Of a stretch of DNA of 34,534 nt, positions 14,007 to 21,697 are shown in pieces. The notes beneath the pieces were generated by a model. That model searched no databases and had not been told where the DNA came from. It saw only the letters and a program-made list of their open reading frames with translations. Made by a program: the position numbers and the translations under genes. Numbering within the stretch: the first letter of the stretch is position 1; every line of letters starts with the position of its first letter. This DNA is from a virus: IMG/VR virus record IMGVR_UViG_3300030333_004687, positions 1-34,534 of that record, one strand, 5' to 3'.

Positions 14007-14284
14007 AAATATCAAGAATGAATAAAGGTAGTTGGGGAAAAGTAGTTGCTTTTTTTGATTTAGAAACAAGCGAAGGCTTCACATTGAAAGGTTTTAAATT
14101 AGTTGAAGGTTCAGATGGTTTGTTTGTAGGCTATCCAAGCGTAAAAAATAAAGATGATAAATATGATTTGACAGTTTTTGCAGATAAAGAACTTAAATCA
14201 GAAGTACATCAAATGGCTATAGATTATTTTAATCAAGAGCAATCATCAGAACCTCAAAAACCTGATTTTTTAGAGGAGTTTTAA
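14003..14284 (+). CDS. SpoVG-like nucleic-acid-binding protein
   Basis: This 93-residue protein matches the SpoVG family pattern: ISRMNKGSWGKVVAFFDLE, then EGFTLKGFKLVEG, GLFVGYPSVKNKDDKYD and a C-terminal helix beginning ADKELKSEVHQMAI. SpoVG proteins are small DNA/RNA-binding regulators of low-GC Gram-positive bacteria and related groups, and phages often carry a copy beside replication genes. The family's conserved GLFVG(F/Y)PS loop is intact. The C-terminus is acidic (PDFLEEF), which resembles the acidic tails of single-stranded DNA-binding proteins and may recruit partners. It is ATGA-coupled to the upstream small gene and abuts the HTH gene downstream. Confidence 0.8.
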   Translation: MKISRMNKGSWGKVVAFFDLETSEGFTLKGFKLVEGSDGLFVGYPSVKNKDDKYDLTVFADKELKSEVHQMAIDYFNQEQSSEPQKPDFLEEF

Positions 14285-14452
14285 ATGAGAGATATAGTCA
14301 GAAATTTATTAATCAAAAACGAGAGAAGTCCTATGTGGCTCTCTCGTAAAATTGGTGTAAGCCACTCATTAGTTTATTATTGGATAAAAAAAGAAAGAAA
14401 AATCAGCAAAGAGCATTTCAAAAAAGTTTTAAAAGTTTTTAAATTGAAATAA
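14285..14452 (+). CDS. Small HTH (XRE/Cro-like) regulator (55 aa)
   Basis: ATG 14285 follows the SpoVG-like stop without a gap. The sequence MWLSRKIGVSHSLVYYWIKK is a clear helix-turn-helix, with the turn at IGVS and the recognition helix SHSLVYYWIKKER. The compact 55-residue size suits a Cro-like or replication-linked DNA binder. It directly precedes the replication initiator gene, so it may control replication or early/late switching. There is no divergently transcribed repressor and no integrase, so a lysogeny switch is not supported by this window. Confidence 0.68.
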   Translation: MRDIVRNLLIKNERSPMWLSRKIGVSHSLVYYWIKKERKISKEHFKKVLKVFKLK

Positions 14453-14469
14453 AAATAGGAGATAAGCAA

Positions 14470-15270
14470 ATGAAAAAAGATGCATATTATTTTAGCCACG
14501 ATGCAAATGCACAACACGACCCAAAAATTTTAAAAATGTTATCACAATTAGGTTGGGAAGGATATGGCTTGTATTGGGCGATAGTCGAAAGATTAAGAAA
14601 TGAACCGACATATGCTTTAGAATGTGATTATGATTGCATAGCTTATGCTTTACGAGCAGATAGAGATGTAATCAAAAAAATAATTATGGACTATAATTTA
14701 TTTGAAGTATATGATGGCTCATTTTGGAGTGAATCTTTATTAGGAAGAATGAAAAAGAAAGAAGAAATTAGTCGAAAAGCTAAAGAATCTGCACTTAAAA
14801 GATGGAAAGGCAATACAACAAAAAAGCAAACGCAAAGCAAACGCAATACAATAAAAGAAAATAAAAATAAAGTAAAGAAAACACCTAAAGAGTTGAATTA
14901 TATGTTTATTGAGTTTTGGACTTTATACGATAAAAGGGTAGGAGATAAATCTAAAGTTCATAAAAAATGGGAATCTTTGACAAATTCAGATAGAGAAAAA
15001 ATTATGAAAACATTGCCTGATTTTTTAAAAACAATAAAAGATAAACAATATCAGCCTTACCCAATGACTTATTTAAATAATAAAAGATGGGAAGATGATT
15101 TAACTATAAAGAAAACATCTGAAGAGAAACTTTTAGAATCTCAAGAAAATCAAATCAAAAGGGAAAGAAAAAAACAACAAGATGAATGGGATTCAATAGA
15201 AAAAAAATCAGCAAGTCCAAATGAAATATCATCAATTATTAATGATTGGAAAAAGAAAAAAAATGTATAA
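14470..15270 (+). CDS. Replication initiator-like protein (Lin1244/Lin1753-type N-terminal domain)
   Basis: This 266-residue protein has two parts. Residues about 1-100 match the Lin1244/Lin1753 (DUF4373) domain of phage replication proteins, with DAYYFSHDANAQHDPKILKM and LGWEGYGLYWAIVERLRNE. After a basic linker, the C-terminal domain shows the FWTLYDKRVGDKSKVHKKWE and PYPMTYLNNKRWEDD pattern seen at the end of many phage helicase-loader or initiator proteins. It most likely recognises the phage origin and loads the host replicative helicase, which fits the absence of phage polymerase and helicase genes. It starts behind AGGAGATAAGCAA. No origin iterons are obvious inside or beside it. Confidence 0.72.
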   Translation: MKKDAYYFSHDANAQHDPKILKMLSQLGWEGYGLYWAIVERLRNEPTYALECDYDCIAYALRADRDVIKKIIMDYNLFEVYDGSFWSESLLGRMKKKEEISRKAKESALKRWKGNTTKKQTQSKRNTIKENKNKVKKTPKELNYMFIEFWTLYDKRVGDKSKVHKKWESLTNSDREKIMKTLPDFLKTIKDKQYQPYPMTYLNNKRWEDDLTIKKTSEEKLLESQENQIKRERKKQQDEWDSIEKKSASPNEISSIINDWKKKKNV

Positions 15271-15318
15271 AGTAAAGTTATTATTGCCTAAAATAAAAAA
15301 AAAGAATTAACTTAACCA

Positions 15319-15771
15319 ATGGCTGAAAAGCTAACAAAAGATGAAATAGCACAAAAAAAGAAAGAACGAGCAGTTGCAAGAAGGTTGATGATTGACCGAT
15401 TGCGATTTTGGGTAGGTGTTTTTTCTGTTCCCTCTATTATGATTATGGTAGGAATACTTGTAGGCTCTGCATATTATTTAAAATCTGAAGCACTTGCAGT
15501 TGTAACAGGTCTTGTTTCGACAGTTACTTTAGGTTTGATAAATGTATTACAACAAATGACTGCACCACCACAGCCTGATGACCCTGTATTGCAATTAGCT
15601 AAAGAAAATGCTCATTTACAAGAAATGATGGCAAAAAATTTAATGGAACAAAACAAATCAGCAGAAATAATGATGGATAAAAACCACATTAAAATTGGTG
15701 GTAATGGTATGAAAGTAGCAACGAGTAACGAAAAGGATTTAATTTGGGGAGATGATAAACCTGATGAGTAA
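15319..15771 (+). CDS. Two-TM membrane protein (150 aa)
   Basis: A basic N-terminus (residues 1-29) leads into two hydrophobic segments at about 31-53 and 57-79, then a cytosolic or periplasmic Gln/Glu-rich helix (85-120) and a polar tail. The hairpin topology resembles small holins or membrane anchors. However, this gene lies in the early replication region, far from the lysozyme at 31298. Its function is unresolved: a holin, a superinfection-exclusion protein or a membrane anchor for replication are all possible. It overlaps the next small TM gene by 8 bases, so the two probably act together. The start codon lacks a convincing ribosome site. Confidence 0.6.
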   Translation: MAEKLTKDEIAQKKKERAVARRLMIDRLRFWVGVFSVPSIMIMVGILVGSAYYLKSEALAVVTGLVSTVTLGLINVLQQMTAPPQPDDPVLQLAKENAHLQEMMAKNLMEQNKSAEIMMDKNHIKIGGNGMKVATSNEKDLIWGDDKPDE

Positions 15772-15892
15772 ATTAATATATTCAGTAGGGTTAGCTTTTT
15801 TGATAAGTTCGTTGATAATGGTATGTATTTATATACCGATAAAAATCAAAATAATGGAGTATTTAGATGATAAGCAAAAACGAGTTAAGTAA
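15764..15892 (+). CDS. Small single-TM protein (42 aa)
   Basis: ATG 15764 overlaps the end of the upstream two-TM gene. Residues about 5-27 are hydrophobic (SVGLAFLISSLIMVCIYIPI), followed by a basic tail KQKRVK. The N-in single-pass topology and the overlap suggest a partner of the upstream membrane protein. No family can be named from 42 residues. Confidence 0.55.
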   Translation: MSKLIYSVGLAFLISSLIMVCIYIPIKIKIMEYLDDKQKRVK

Positions 15893-15930
15893 TTTTAGGA
15901 CATTTGTTAAATTTATAGAACAGGCTATCT

Positions 15931-16305
15931 ATGGCAAAAAAAGAAGGATACGAAGAAATAAACCTACCATTAAGACTTCCGTCGAGAAACCTAACAAACA
16001 AGTGGCATTGGTCAAAGAAATCGAAAGAAAAATCGATTTACAAATTGCTAATACGAAATCAAATGAGATTAAAAAAGATTCAGAAAACAAAGCCGAAGGA
16101 AAAATTTTTAATAGCGATAATTTCTTACCGAAAACGATTACTTGATTATGACAATCTTGATGTTAAATTAATATTAGATGCATTATGTGATGAAGGATTT
16201 ATATGGGACGATGCACCAAAATATATTAAAAAACCAATAATAGAACAACATAAGGATAAAAATGAAAGAATACAAATTATCCGTTACTCCTTTAAAATAT
16301 CTTGA
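15931..16305 (+). CDS. RusA-type Holliday junction resolvase
   Basis: This 124-residue protein shows the RusA signature: LPLRLPSRNLTNKWHW near the N-terminus, then LLDYDNLDVKLILDAL with Asp72, Asp74, Asn75 and Asp83, and GFIWDDAP with Asp93 and Asp94. These acidic residues correspond to the metal-binding active site of RusA endonucleases, dimeric enzymes that cut Holliday junctions and branched DNA before packaging. The length equals the family norm of about 120. The 5' two thirds of the gene has many CpG dinucleotides, unlike surrounding genes, which suggests a different origin. A competing frame at 15867..16145 overlaps it but shows no such motifs. Confidence 0.85.
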   Translation: MAKKEGYEEINLPLRLPSRNLTNKWHWSKKSKEKSIYKLLIRNQMRLKKIQKTKPKEKFLIAIISYRKRLLDYDNLDVKLILDALCDEGFIWDDAPKYIKKPIIEQHKDKNERIQIIRYSFKIS

Positions 16306-16576
16306 TTATGTAAGAAATTATAGATATTGTATAGTATGTTTAAAAAATACCCTTGTAGAGCCACACCATTTAAAAGCTATTGGTATGGGTAATAATCGCA
16401 AAAAAGAATTAATACAGCATTATACAGCAATTCCTGTATGTAGGGATTGCCATACTGAATATCACGCTAAAGGGGAAAAATACCAAGCAGATAAATATAA
16501 AATGAACCATTGGAAAGAAAATTCTAAAATTTTGAGTGAATATTTAATAAGTGAATTAAAAAAGGAAACATTATGA
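16262..16576 (+). CDS. HNH-type nuclease, zinc-containing (104 aa)
   Basis: Cys23 and Cys26 (CIVC), His35-His36 in EPHHLKAIG, and Cys60/Cys63-His64 (CRDCH) followed by His68 outline a zinc-supported HNH fold. The pattern HHL, then IPVCRDCHTEYHAKGE, is typical of small phage HNH/DUF968-like nucleases associated with recombination or packaging. It overlaps the RusA gene by 44 bases, with AAGGATAAAA ahead of the start, and is ATGA-coupled to the ParB-domain gene. Roles could include DNA end processing or assistance to the terminase. The substrate is unknown. Confidence 0.75.
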   Translation: MKEYKLSVTPLKYLDYVRNYRYCIVCLKNTLVEPHHLKAIGMGNNRKKELIQHYTAIPVCRDCHTEYHAKGEKYQADKYKMNHWKENSKILSEYLISELKKETL

Positions 16577-17157
16577 AAATAATATCAAGAGTACCAAGAG
16601 ATTTAAAACAGGCTGATTATAATCCAAGACAATTAACAGACAAACAATATAAAGATTTAAAAACATCAATACAGAAATTTGGATTAATTGACCCTATTAT
16701 AGTAAATGAAAATAAAAAAAGAAAAGATATTGTAATAGGTGGGCATCAAAGATTAAAAGTTGCTTTAGATTTAGGGCACGATACTGTACCTTGTGTTCAT
16801 TTAGATTTATCTATTAAAGAAGAAAAAGAATTAAATGTTAGATTAAATAAAAATACAGGTCAATGGGATTATGATGTATTAGCTAATGAATTTGATATGG
16901 AAGAATTAGTAGATTGGGGATTTAATGAAAAATCTTTATTAGGATTATTTGATGAAATAGATTATTCTATATTAGAAGATAATGATGTTGATGAGCAAAT
17001 GGAAAATTTGGAAAAAGAAACAAGAAAAGCTATACAAATAGAATTTACTGTAGATGATTATGAGTTAGCATTTGATTTATATAAACAAATGAGAGAGAAA
17101 TATGAATATGTTGGAGCTGAATTAATTGAATTTTTTAGAGGAAAATTAAATGAATAA
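16573..17157 (+). CDS. ParB-like N-terminal domain protein
   Basis: This 194-residue protein has a ParB/Srx-like domain in its first 95 residues: ADYNPRQLTDKQYKDLKTSI, GLIDPIIVNE, the GGHQR motif at about 56-60 and a beta stretch. Phage proteins of this type occur with DNA methyltransferases and DNA-modification genes and may act as NTP-dependent DNA clamps or nucleases; the exact activity is unproven. The C-terminal half (about 110-194) is acidic and helical and ends in a segment like AELIEFFRGKL. It is ATGA-coupled to the HNH gene and overlaps the glycosyltransferase by 8 bases, placing it in the base-modification cassette. No partition (ParA) gene is present, so plasmid-type partitioning is unlikely. 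Confidence 0.8.
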   Translation: MKIISRVPRDLKQADYNPRQLTDKQYKDLKTSIQKFGLIDPIIVNENKKRKDIVIGGHQRLKVALDLGHDTVPCVHLDLSIKEEKELNVRLNKNTGQWDYDVLANEFDMEELVDWGFNEKSLLGLFDEIDYSILEDNDVDEQMENLEKETRKAIQIEFTVDDYELAFDLYKQMREKYEYVGAELIEFFRGKLNE

Positions 17158-17899
17158 AGATGTAATAGTGTGTATAGGTAGTAAAGGAAGACCTCAAACA
17201 ACAACATATAAATTATTTGAGGGAAAATTTAAAGTATATCATTTTATAGAACCACAAGAAATGGATTTATACGATGTTCCAAATATGATTAACATAGAAC
17301 AAAATGATATGGGAATATCTTATATGAGAAATTTTGTATTAAAATGGTGTAAAGAAAATAATAAAAAATGGATAATATTAGCAGATGATGATATAGTGAG
17401 TTTTGGTAAATCAGTTAATGGAAAAACTATTAAAATGGACGCTGAAATATGGAATGATATATATAACAAAGTAAAAAATATGCCATTTGAATTAATAGGG
17501 ATAAATTATGTTCAACACGCTTGGCACGAAATGTATAGCGTTTCTATTAATAGTAAATTTGTAGATTGTTGTGTATTGATTAATGTAAGTGCAGTAAATT
17601 GGGATTTTGGTGATTGGTTATTAAAAGTAGATAGAAATTTCACTTTAGAAACAATAAAAAATGGGTATGGTACAATAAAATTTAATAAATATTGGTTTAG
17701 TTGTCCTGAGGTAGGTACAAATACAGGTGGGTTGCAAGATATGTACAAAGCCAAAAAAGATACTGAATGGGCAGTTAAATTAGTGGAAAAATGGAGACCT
17801 CACGCCAAGTTAATAAAAAAGAAAAAAAGAATAGATGCGAAAGTGAATATAAAAGCAGTAGCAAAACATTATAATAAAAAAACAGATGAAATCCGTTGA
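17150..17899 (+). CDS. TET-associated glycosyltransferase (TAGT-like)
   Basis: This 249-residue protein looks like a GT-A fold. An N-terminal strand, VIVCIGSKGRPQTT, is followed by MGISYMRNFVLKWC (residues about 54-67, with the conserved RN), and then the metal/nucleotide-sugar motif LADDDI with Asp79-81. Later features include HAWHEMYSVSINSKFVDCC and the PEVGTNTGGLQDMYK segment. This layout fits TET-associated glycosyltransferases, which are known in phages to add sugars to 5-hydroxymethylcytosine made by TET enzymes. The adjacent TET/JBP gene supports that role. The donor sugar cannot be read from the sequence. The Lys-rich C-terminus may bind DNA. The gene overlaps the TET gene by 14 bases. 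Confidence 0.75.
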   Translation: MNKDVIVCIGSKGRPQTTTYKLFEGKFKVYHFIEPQEMDLYDVPNMINIEQNDMGISYMRNFVLKWCKENNKKWIILADDDIVSFGKSVNGKTIKMDAEIWNDIYNKVKNMPFELIGINYVQHAWHEMYSVSINSKFVDCCVLINVSAVNWDFGDWLLKVDRNFTLETIKNGYGTIKFNKYWFSCPEVGTNTGGLQDMYKAKKDTEWAVKLVEKWRPHAKLIKKKKRIDAKVNIKAVAKHYNKKTDEIR

Positions 17900-18707
17900 A
17901 TTAATATCAAAAGAGCATAATCATAAGATAGGGCAAAGATGTAAAGATATAGAGCCTAATGTAACTCAAGATTCGTTATTTGTAGAAAATGGCGAAATAA
18001 TAGGTTTTTATAAAACAAACATAACAGGCAAAATAAAAAAATTGCTTGATATTATAGATATAGAATTTAGAAGTAAAAATGTACCTAAATCATTATTAGA
18101 AAGGTCAGATGTATTTGACGCTGTATATAATAAAGGCAAAACAAGAAAACAAGCTAAAGCAACACAAACTATACAAATGAGTACAATATTAGGAAGTATG
18201 TTACCAAAACCTCATATGCGACGACCATATCCTTGTGTTAGTTCAGTACATTATAAAAATGAAGCAAAAAATTTTATAAAAGCTATGATTATGGCAAGTA
18301 TTGAATCAGAATCTTTAATAAAAAAGTATGCAAACAACATATTACAAAGGCAAAAAGAATTAGTTTCAAAAAAAGTTCCAAAAAAATGGCAATTTGGTAA
18401 TATATTTACAGGGAGTATAAGTAATTATAATATATCAGCACCTTACCATAAGGATAATAATAATCTTGTAGGAGGTGTTAATGTTATATATACAACAAGG
18501 AGTGATGCAGAAGGAGGATTTTTAAATGTACCTGAATATGATATTACTATAGAAATGGCTCATAATTCTGTATGTGTATATCCTGCTTGGAAAAATATGC
18601 ACGGAGTTACACCTATAAAAACTTATGGAAGCAGGTCGTATAGAAATACTCATATATTTTATGTATTAAAAGGATTTGAAAAATATGGCGAGACCAAAGA
18701 AATATAA
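17886..18707 (+). CDS. TET/JBP-family 2-oxoglutarate/Fe(II) DNA dioxygenase
   Basis: This 273-residue protein ends with a complete double-stranded beta-helix. The iron ligands are HKD at about His188-Asp190 and His239 in WKNMHGVTPI, and Arg250 or Arg253 is available for 2-oxoglutarate. The strand pair GGFLNVPEYDITIEM lies between them, as in TET/JBP enzymes. The N-terminal 110 residues include a basic, possibly DNA-contacting region. Family members oxidise the methyl group of 5-methylcytosine (TET) or thymine (JBP) in DNA; phage TETs make hydroxymethylcytosine for glycosylation. The gene overlaps the glycosyltransferase upstream and the small terminase downstream by 23 bases, so modification and packaging are transcribed together. 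No cytosine methyltransferase is seen in the window. Confidence 0.82.
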   Translation: MKSVELISKEHNHKIGQRCKDIEPNVTQDSLFVENGEIIGFYKTNITGKIKKLLDIIDIEFRSKNVPKSLLERSDVFDAVYNKGKTRKQAKATQTIQMSTILGSMLPKPHMRRPYPCVSSVHYKNEAKNFIKAMIMASIESESLIKKYANNILQRQKELVSKKVPKKWQFGNIFTGSISNYNISAPYHKDNNNLVGGVNVIYTTRSDAEGGFLNVPEYDITIEMAHNSVCVYPAWKNMHGVTPIKTYGSRSYRNTHIFYVLKGFEKYGETKEI

Positions 18708-18999
18708 TATAGACCCTGAACAAGTTGAAAAATTAGCACAATTTGGCTGTACTAATACAGAAATAGCATCTTTTTTTGGTTGTGATGAAAGTTTAATTCG
18801 AAAGAGTTATTCCGAAAATATTACAAAAGGGAAAGACAAAGGGAAAATAAGATTAAGACAGTTGATGTGGCGAACTGCTGAAAATGGCAATGTAACTATG
18901 CAAATATGGTTAAGTAAGCAATATTTAGGAATGAGTGATAAACAAGAAGTGACTACTATGGAGTTACCTCAAGGATTTGATACACATCATATTGAATAA
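18685..18999 (+). CDS. Terminase small subunit-like DNA-binding protein
   Basis: I chose ATG 18685 (MARPKKYNID), giving 104 residues; an in-frame TTG at 18676 would add three. Residues about 10-45 form a helix-turn-helix (VEKLAQFGCTNTEIASFFGC and DESLIRKSYS). The segment GKIRLRQLMWRTAENGNVTM, followed by QIWLSKQYLGMSD, is the pattern of phage small-terminase-like proteins that recognise pac or cos DNA. It overlaps the TET gene and is followed by the large subunit gene after one small ORF. Confidence 0.75.
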   Translation: MARPKKYNIDPEQVEKLAQFGCTNTEIASFFGCDESLIRKSYSENITKGKDKGKIRLRQLMWRTAENGNVTMQIWLSKQYLGMSDKQEVTTMELPQGFDTHHIE

Positions 19000-19129
19000 A
19001 AAGAAAAAGAAAAAAACAACACATAGAACTTGGAGCTACCTTATTAAAAAAATAGTTCCTGAAGGGGAAAAAGGTAGGCATTGGTGGTTGTATTCTTGGT
19101 TAATGAATAATAGGACATTAAAAAAATGA
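18992..19129 (+). CDS. Small basic Trp-rich protein, TTG start (45 aa)
   Basis: A frame starting at TTG 18992, overlapping the TerS stop region, runs to TGA at 19127..19129, overlapping the terminase start as ATGA. It fills the gap exactly. The peptide has a poly-Lys N-terminus and GRHWWLYSWLMNNRTL, with four Trp in 45 residues, improbable for AT-rich noncoding DNA. The end-to-end coupling on both sides supports translation. Function is unknown; an accessory packaging factor is a guess from position. Confidence 0.55.
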   Translation: MNKKKKKKTTHRTWSYLIKKIVPEGEKGRHWWLYSWLMNNRTLKK

Positions 19130-20352
19130 GTATAGGATTATTTAGTCATCAAACTAAATTTGTTTATTCAGAATCAAAATATCCTGCATTGGTATCAGGA
19201 TATGGTGCAGGAAAGACATATGCTTTATGTGTGAAGGCATTGAAAGAATGTGGATTTAATTCAGGATACACAGGTATTTTAATGTCCCCTACATATAGAA
19301 TGATAAAAGATACATTACAGCCAACATTAGAGGAGGTTATTAAAATTGCTAAATTTAATTATGAATACTCTGCGAGTGATAATAGATATCGTATTTATTG
19401 GTCTGATGGGTATGCTGATATTCTTTTACGGAGTGCTGAAAACTATCGTAGGCTGGCAGGACTCAATTTGGCTTGGGCAGGTATTGATGAATCTGCCTTA
19501 CTTAAAGACGACCAATGTTGGAAAATGGTTTTATCAAGACTGCGACAAGGAAACACATTACGAGCATTCGTATGCACAACACCTGAAGGATTCAATTATG
19601 TGTACAGATATTGGAAAGAAGATGTCAAAGAAGGATATGAATTAATACAAGCTGATACTGAATCTAATTCTAAATTACCTGAAGAATTTATACAATCGTT
19701 AAAAGATAATTATGATGAAAAATTAATTAAAGCATATATGCAAGGTCAATTTGTAAACTTGCAATATGGTGCAACATACTATAACTTTGATAGGAAAATA
19801 AATGTACAAAAAACACATTACAATCAAAACAAGCCAATATGTATTGGAATCGACTTCAATGTCGACCCAATGTGTGCAGTGGTATCGCAAATGCACGCCA
19901 ATGGTAAAGTTCAAGTCATCAACGAATTTAAAATACGACATAGTGGAGGGAAAGAGCTTATAACAGAGCAAATGGCTATTATGATAAAAGATAATTATCC
20001 TAATCAAGTATATTATTGCTATCCTGACCCATCAGGCAAACAAAGAAAAACATCTTCTATTGAAACTGACCACGATATATTAAGGCAAAATGGTTTTATA
20101 TTAAGATTTAAAAAACAAGCACCAAGAGTTGTTGATAGAGTGAATGCTGTTAATAAGCTGTTTGATAATTTAATTATTGACCCTAAATGTAAAAATCTTA
20201 TAGCAGATTTTGAACAAGTAGTGAATAAAGAAGGAACACGAGATATAGATAAATCCAATCCTGAATTGACACATATGTCAGACGGATTTGGATATTTTGT
20301 AGAATATGAATATCCAATCAGAAAACCTGAAACTAAATCATTTATGGCATAG
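19126..20352 (+). CDS. terL: Terminase large subunit
   Basis: The 408-residue ATPase/nuclease of the packaging motor. Walker A is SGYGAGKT (residues about 24-31). Walker B and the catalytic Glu are LAWAGIDES (Asp-Glu at about 121-122). The coupling motif is in CTTPEGFN (about 149-156). The RNase H-like nuclease carries IGIDFNVDP (Asp near 242), YPDPSG (Asp near 300) and HMSDGFGYF (Asp near 385). The length is at the short end for TerL. It uses ATP hydrolysis to pump DNA into the capsid and cuts the concatemer. The gene has more CpG than the structural genes. It ends in TAG, and the portal follows behind AGGAGAAAT. Confidence 0.95.
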   Translation: MSIGLFSHQTKFVYSESKYPALVSGYGAGKTYALCVKALKECGFNSGYTGILMSPTYRMIKDTLQPTLEEVIKIAKFNYEYSASDNRYRIYWSDGYADILLRSAENYRRLAGLNLAWAGIDESALLKDDQCWKMVLSRLRQGNTLRAFVCTTPEGFNYVYRYWKEDVKEGYELIQADTESNSKLPEEFIQSLKDNYDEKLIKAYMQGQFVNLQYGATYYNFDRKINVQKTHYNQNKPICIGIDFNVDPMCAVVSQMHANGKVQVINEFKIRHSGGKELITEQMAIMIKDNYPNQVYYCYPDPSGKQRKTSSIETDHDILRQNGFILRFKKQAPRVVDRVNAVNKLFDNLIIDPKCKNLIADFEQVVNKEGTRDIDKSNPELTHMSDGFGYFVEYEYPIRKPETKSFMA

Positions 20353-20359
20353 GAGAAAT

Positions 20360-21697
20360 ATGATAGTATTTAGCACAGTAGAACAAGTAATACAAGAATC
20401 AATACAAAAATTAAAGTCATACAATCAAGATAAAATGTTTGAAAAAAGAGATATGGCAATAGATTATTATACATTTAATAATACAAGTAAATACATTGAT
20501 AAGTATTTTAGTGGTACTTTACAGAGTGAAATACCATTATATCCTGTAAATATGACTGCAAGACTTATAAATAGAATTAGTTTAGTTTATAAAAATCCTC
20601 CTGTAAGGGAAATAGAATCTGATATATATGAAGAATTGACTTTACATAAAAATATGAGAATGAAACAATTTGAAAGATTGCATAATTTAGTAGGAACAAT
20701 GGCTGTTCAAATAGGTTGGAATGAAAATAAATTTATATATAATCCTATTATTAATTTTGAACCAATATTTAATTATGATGACCCATTAAAGCCTATAGCA
20801 ATTACATATTTATTACCTAAAGGTACTGCTGATAATTATAGTTTCAATGAGCCTGATATGTTTATGTATTGGGATAATGAAAATCATTTTATATTTGATG
20901 AAAGAGGTAATATTACTCACGTCAATGAACAAGATATAAATCCTTATGGGGTATTGCCTTTTATATTTCTGCAACCTGTTACTCAAATAGATGAGTTTTG
21001 GAATGAAGGAGCATTAGATATTCCAATAGCAAATTGTCAGGTAGATATAGCTATGACTATGCTACAACATCATATACGGAGTGCAGGAGGTCAGTGGGTA
21101 GTTGAAGGTAGGATTGATGCAAATGAAGTTCAGCTTGGATTGAATAAAATATTAGCTGTTGAGGGAGGTACAGTTAATAATATATCGGCACAAACCAATA
21201 TTGAATCTATAATGAATGGCATCAAATTTCAGTTGCAACAGGTTGCACAGAATCATCATATCACATTTGATTTTGGTTTGTCAGGTAGTAAATCAGGTGT
21301 TGCTTTAAGAATGGAAAATATGGAATTATTAGAAGCAAGAGAAGATGATGTAGAGAAATATAGAAATACTGAAAAAGAATTGTATAAAATAGAAAAAACT
21401 ATAGCAGAAATAGAAGGTGGTGGTATTTTACCTGAAGATATTAAAATAGATTTTGATGAAATAGAATTTCCTGATGCTGACCAAGAGATGAAGGAATGGG
21501 ATTGGAAATTTAAAAATGGATTAGCAGATAAAGCAGATTATTTAATGGCTAAAGACCCTGATGGATATCCAAGTAGAGAAGAAGCATTAGCATATTTAGA
21601 GGAAAGGAAAACAGAAACACCATCAGAAAAAAATAATAGTGGATTAAATATATTCAAACAAGCGAGAGATAATGCAAGAACTGATAGAACTGTCTAA
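20360..21697 (+). CDS. Portal protein
   Basis: This 445-residue protein starts at ATG 20360 behind AGGAGAAAT; an in-frame ATG at 20306 lies inside TerL and is less likely. It directly follows TerL, as in most tailed phages. The wing/crown region includes NMTARLINRISLVYKNPPVR, and a typical portal C-terminal helix region includes SGSKSGVALRMENMELLEAR, comparable to the long helices around the tunnel. Portals form a dodecameric ring at one capsid vertex and dock the terminase and connector. The gene overlaps the following small gene by 26 bases. Confidence 0.88.
   Translation: MIVFSTVEQVIQESIQKLKSYNQDKMFEKRDMAIDYYTFNNTSKYIDKYFSGTLQSEIPLYPVNMTARLINRISLVYKNPPVREIESDIYEELTLHKNMRMKQFERLHNLVGTMAVQIGWNENKFIYNPIINFEPIFNYDDPLKPIAITYLLPKGTADNYSFNEPDMFMYWDNENHFIFDERGNITHVNEQDINPYGVLPFIFLQPVTQIDEFWNEGALDIPIANCQVDIAMTMLQHHIRSAGGQWVVEGRIDANEVQLGLNKILAVEGGTVNNISAQTNIESIMNGIKFQLQQVAQNHHITFDFGLSGSKSGVALRMENMELLEAREDDVEKYRNTEKELYKIEKTIAEIEGGGILPEDIKIDFDEIEFPDADQEMKEWDWKFKNGLADKADYLMAKDPDGYPSREEALAYLEERKTETPSEKNNSGLNIFKQARDNARTDRTV

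Noticed and set aside
14285-14452. Lysogeny repressor
   Set aside because: The HTH protein is only 55 residues, with no divergent partner, no integrase and no attachment site, so a temperate lifestyle cannot be claimed.
15263-15310. 15-codon ORF starting at the end of the initiator gene
   Set aside because: Too short and Lys-dominated, with no ribosome site; overlaps the end of a real gene.
15867-16145. 92-codon + strand ORF overlapping the RusA gene
   Set aside because: It shares 215 bases with a gene that has a clear RusA active-site pattern; its own product is low-complexity Lys/Asn/Glu-rich with no motif. The start may only be an unused frame.
16573-17157. Plasmid-type partition (ParB) system
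   Set aside because: No ParA ATPase, no parS-like repeats, and the gene is embedded in a modification/packaging operon.
19346-19645. 99-codon + strand ORF inside TerL
   Set aside because: Different frame from TerL, which has intact Walker motifs over the same bases; no coding features of its own.
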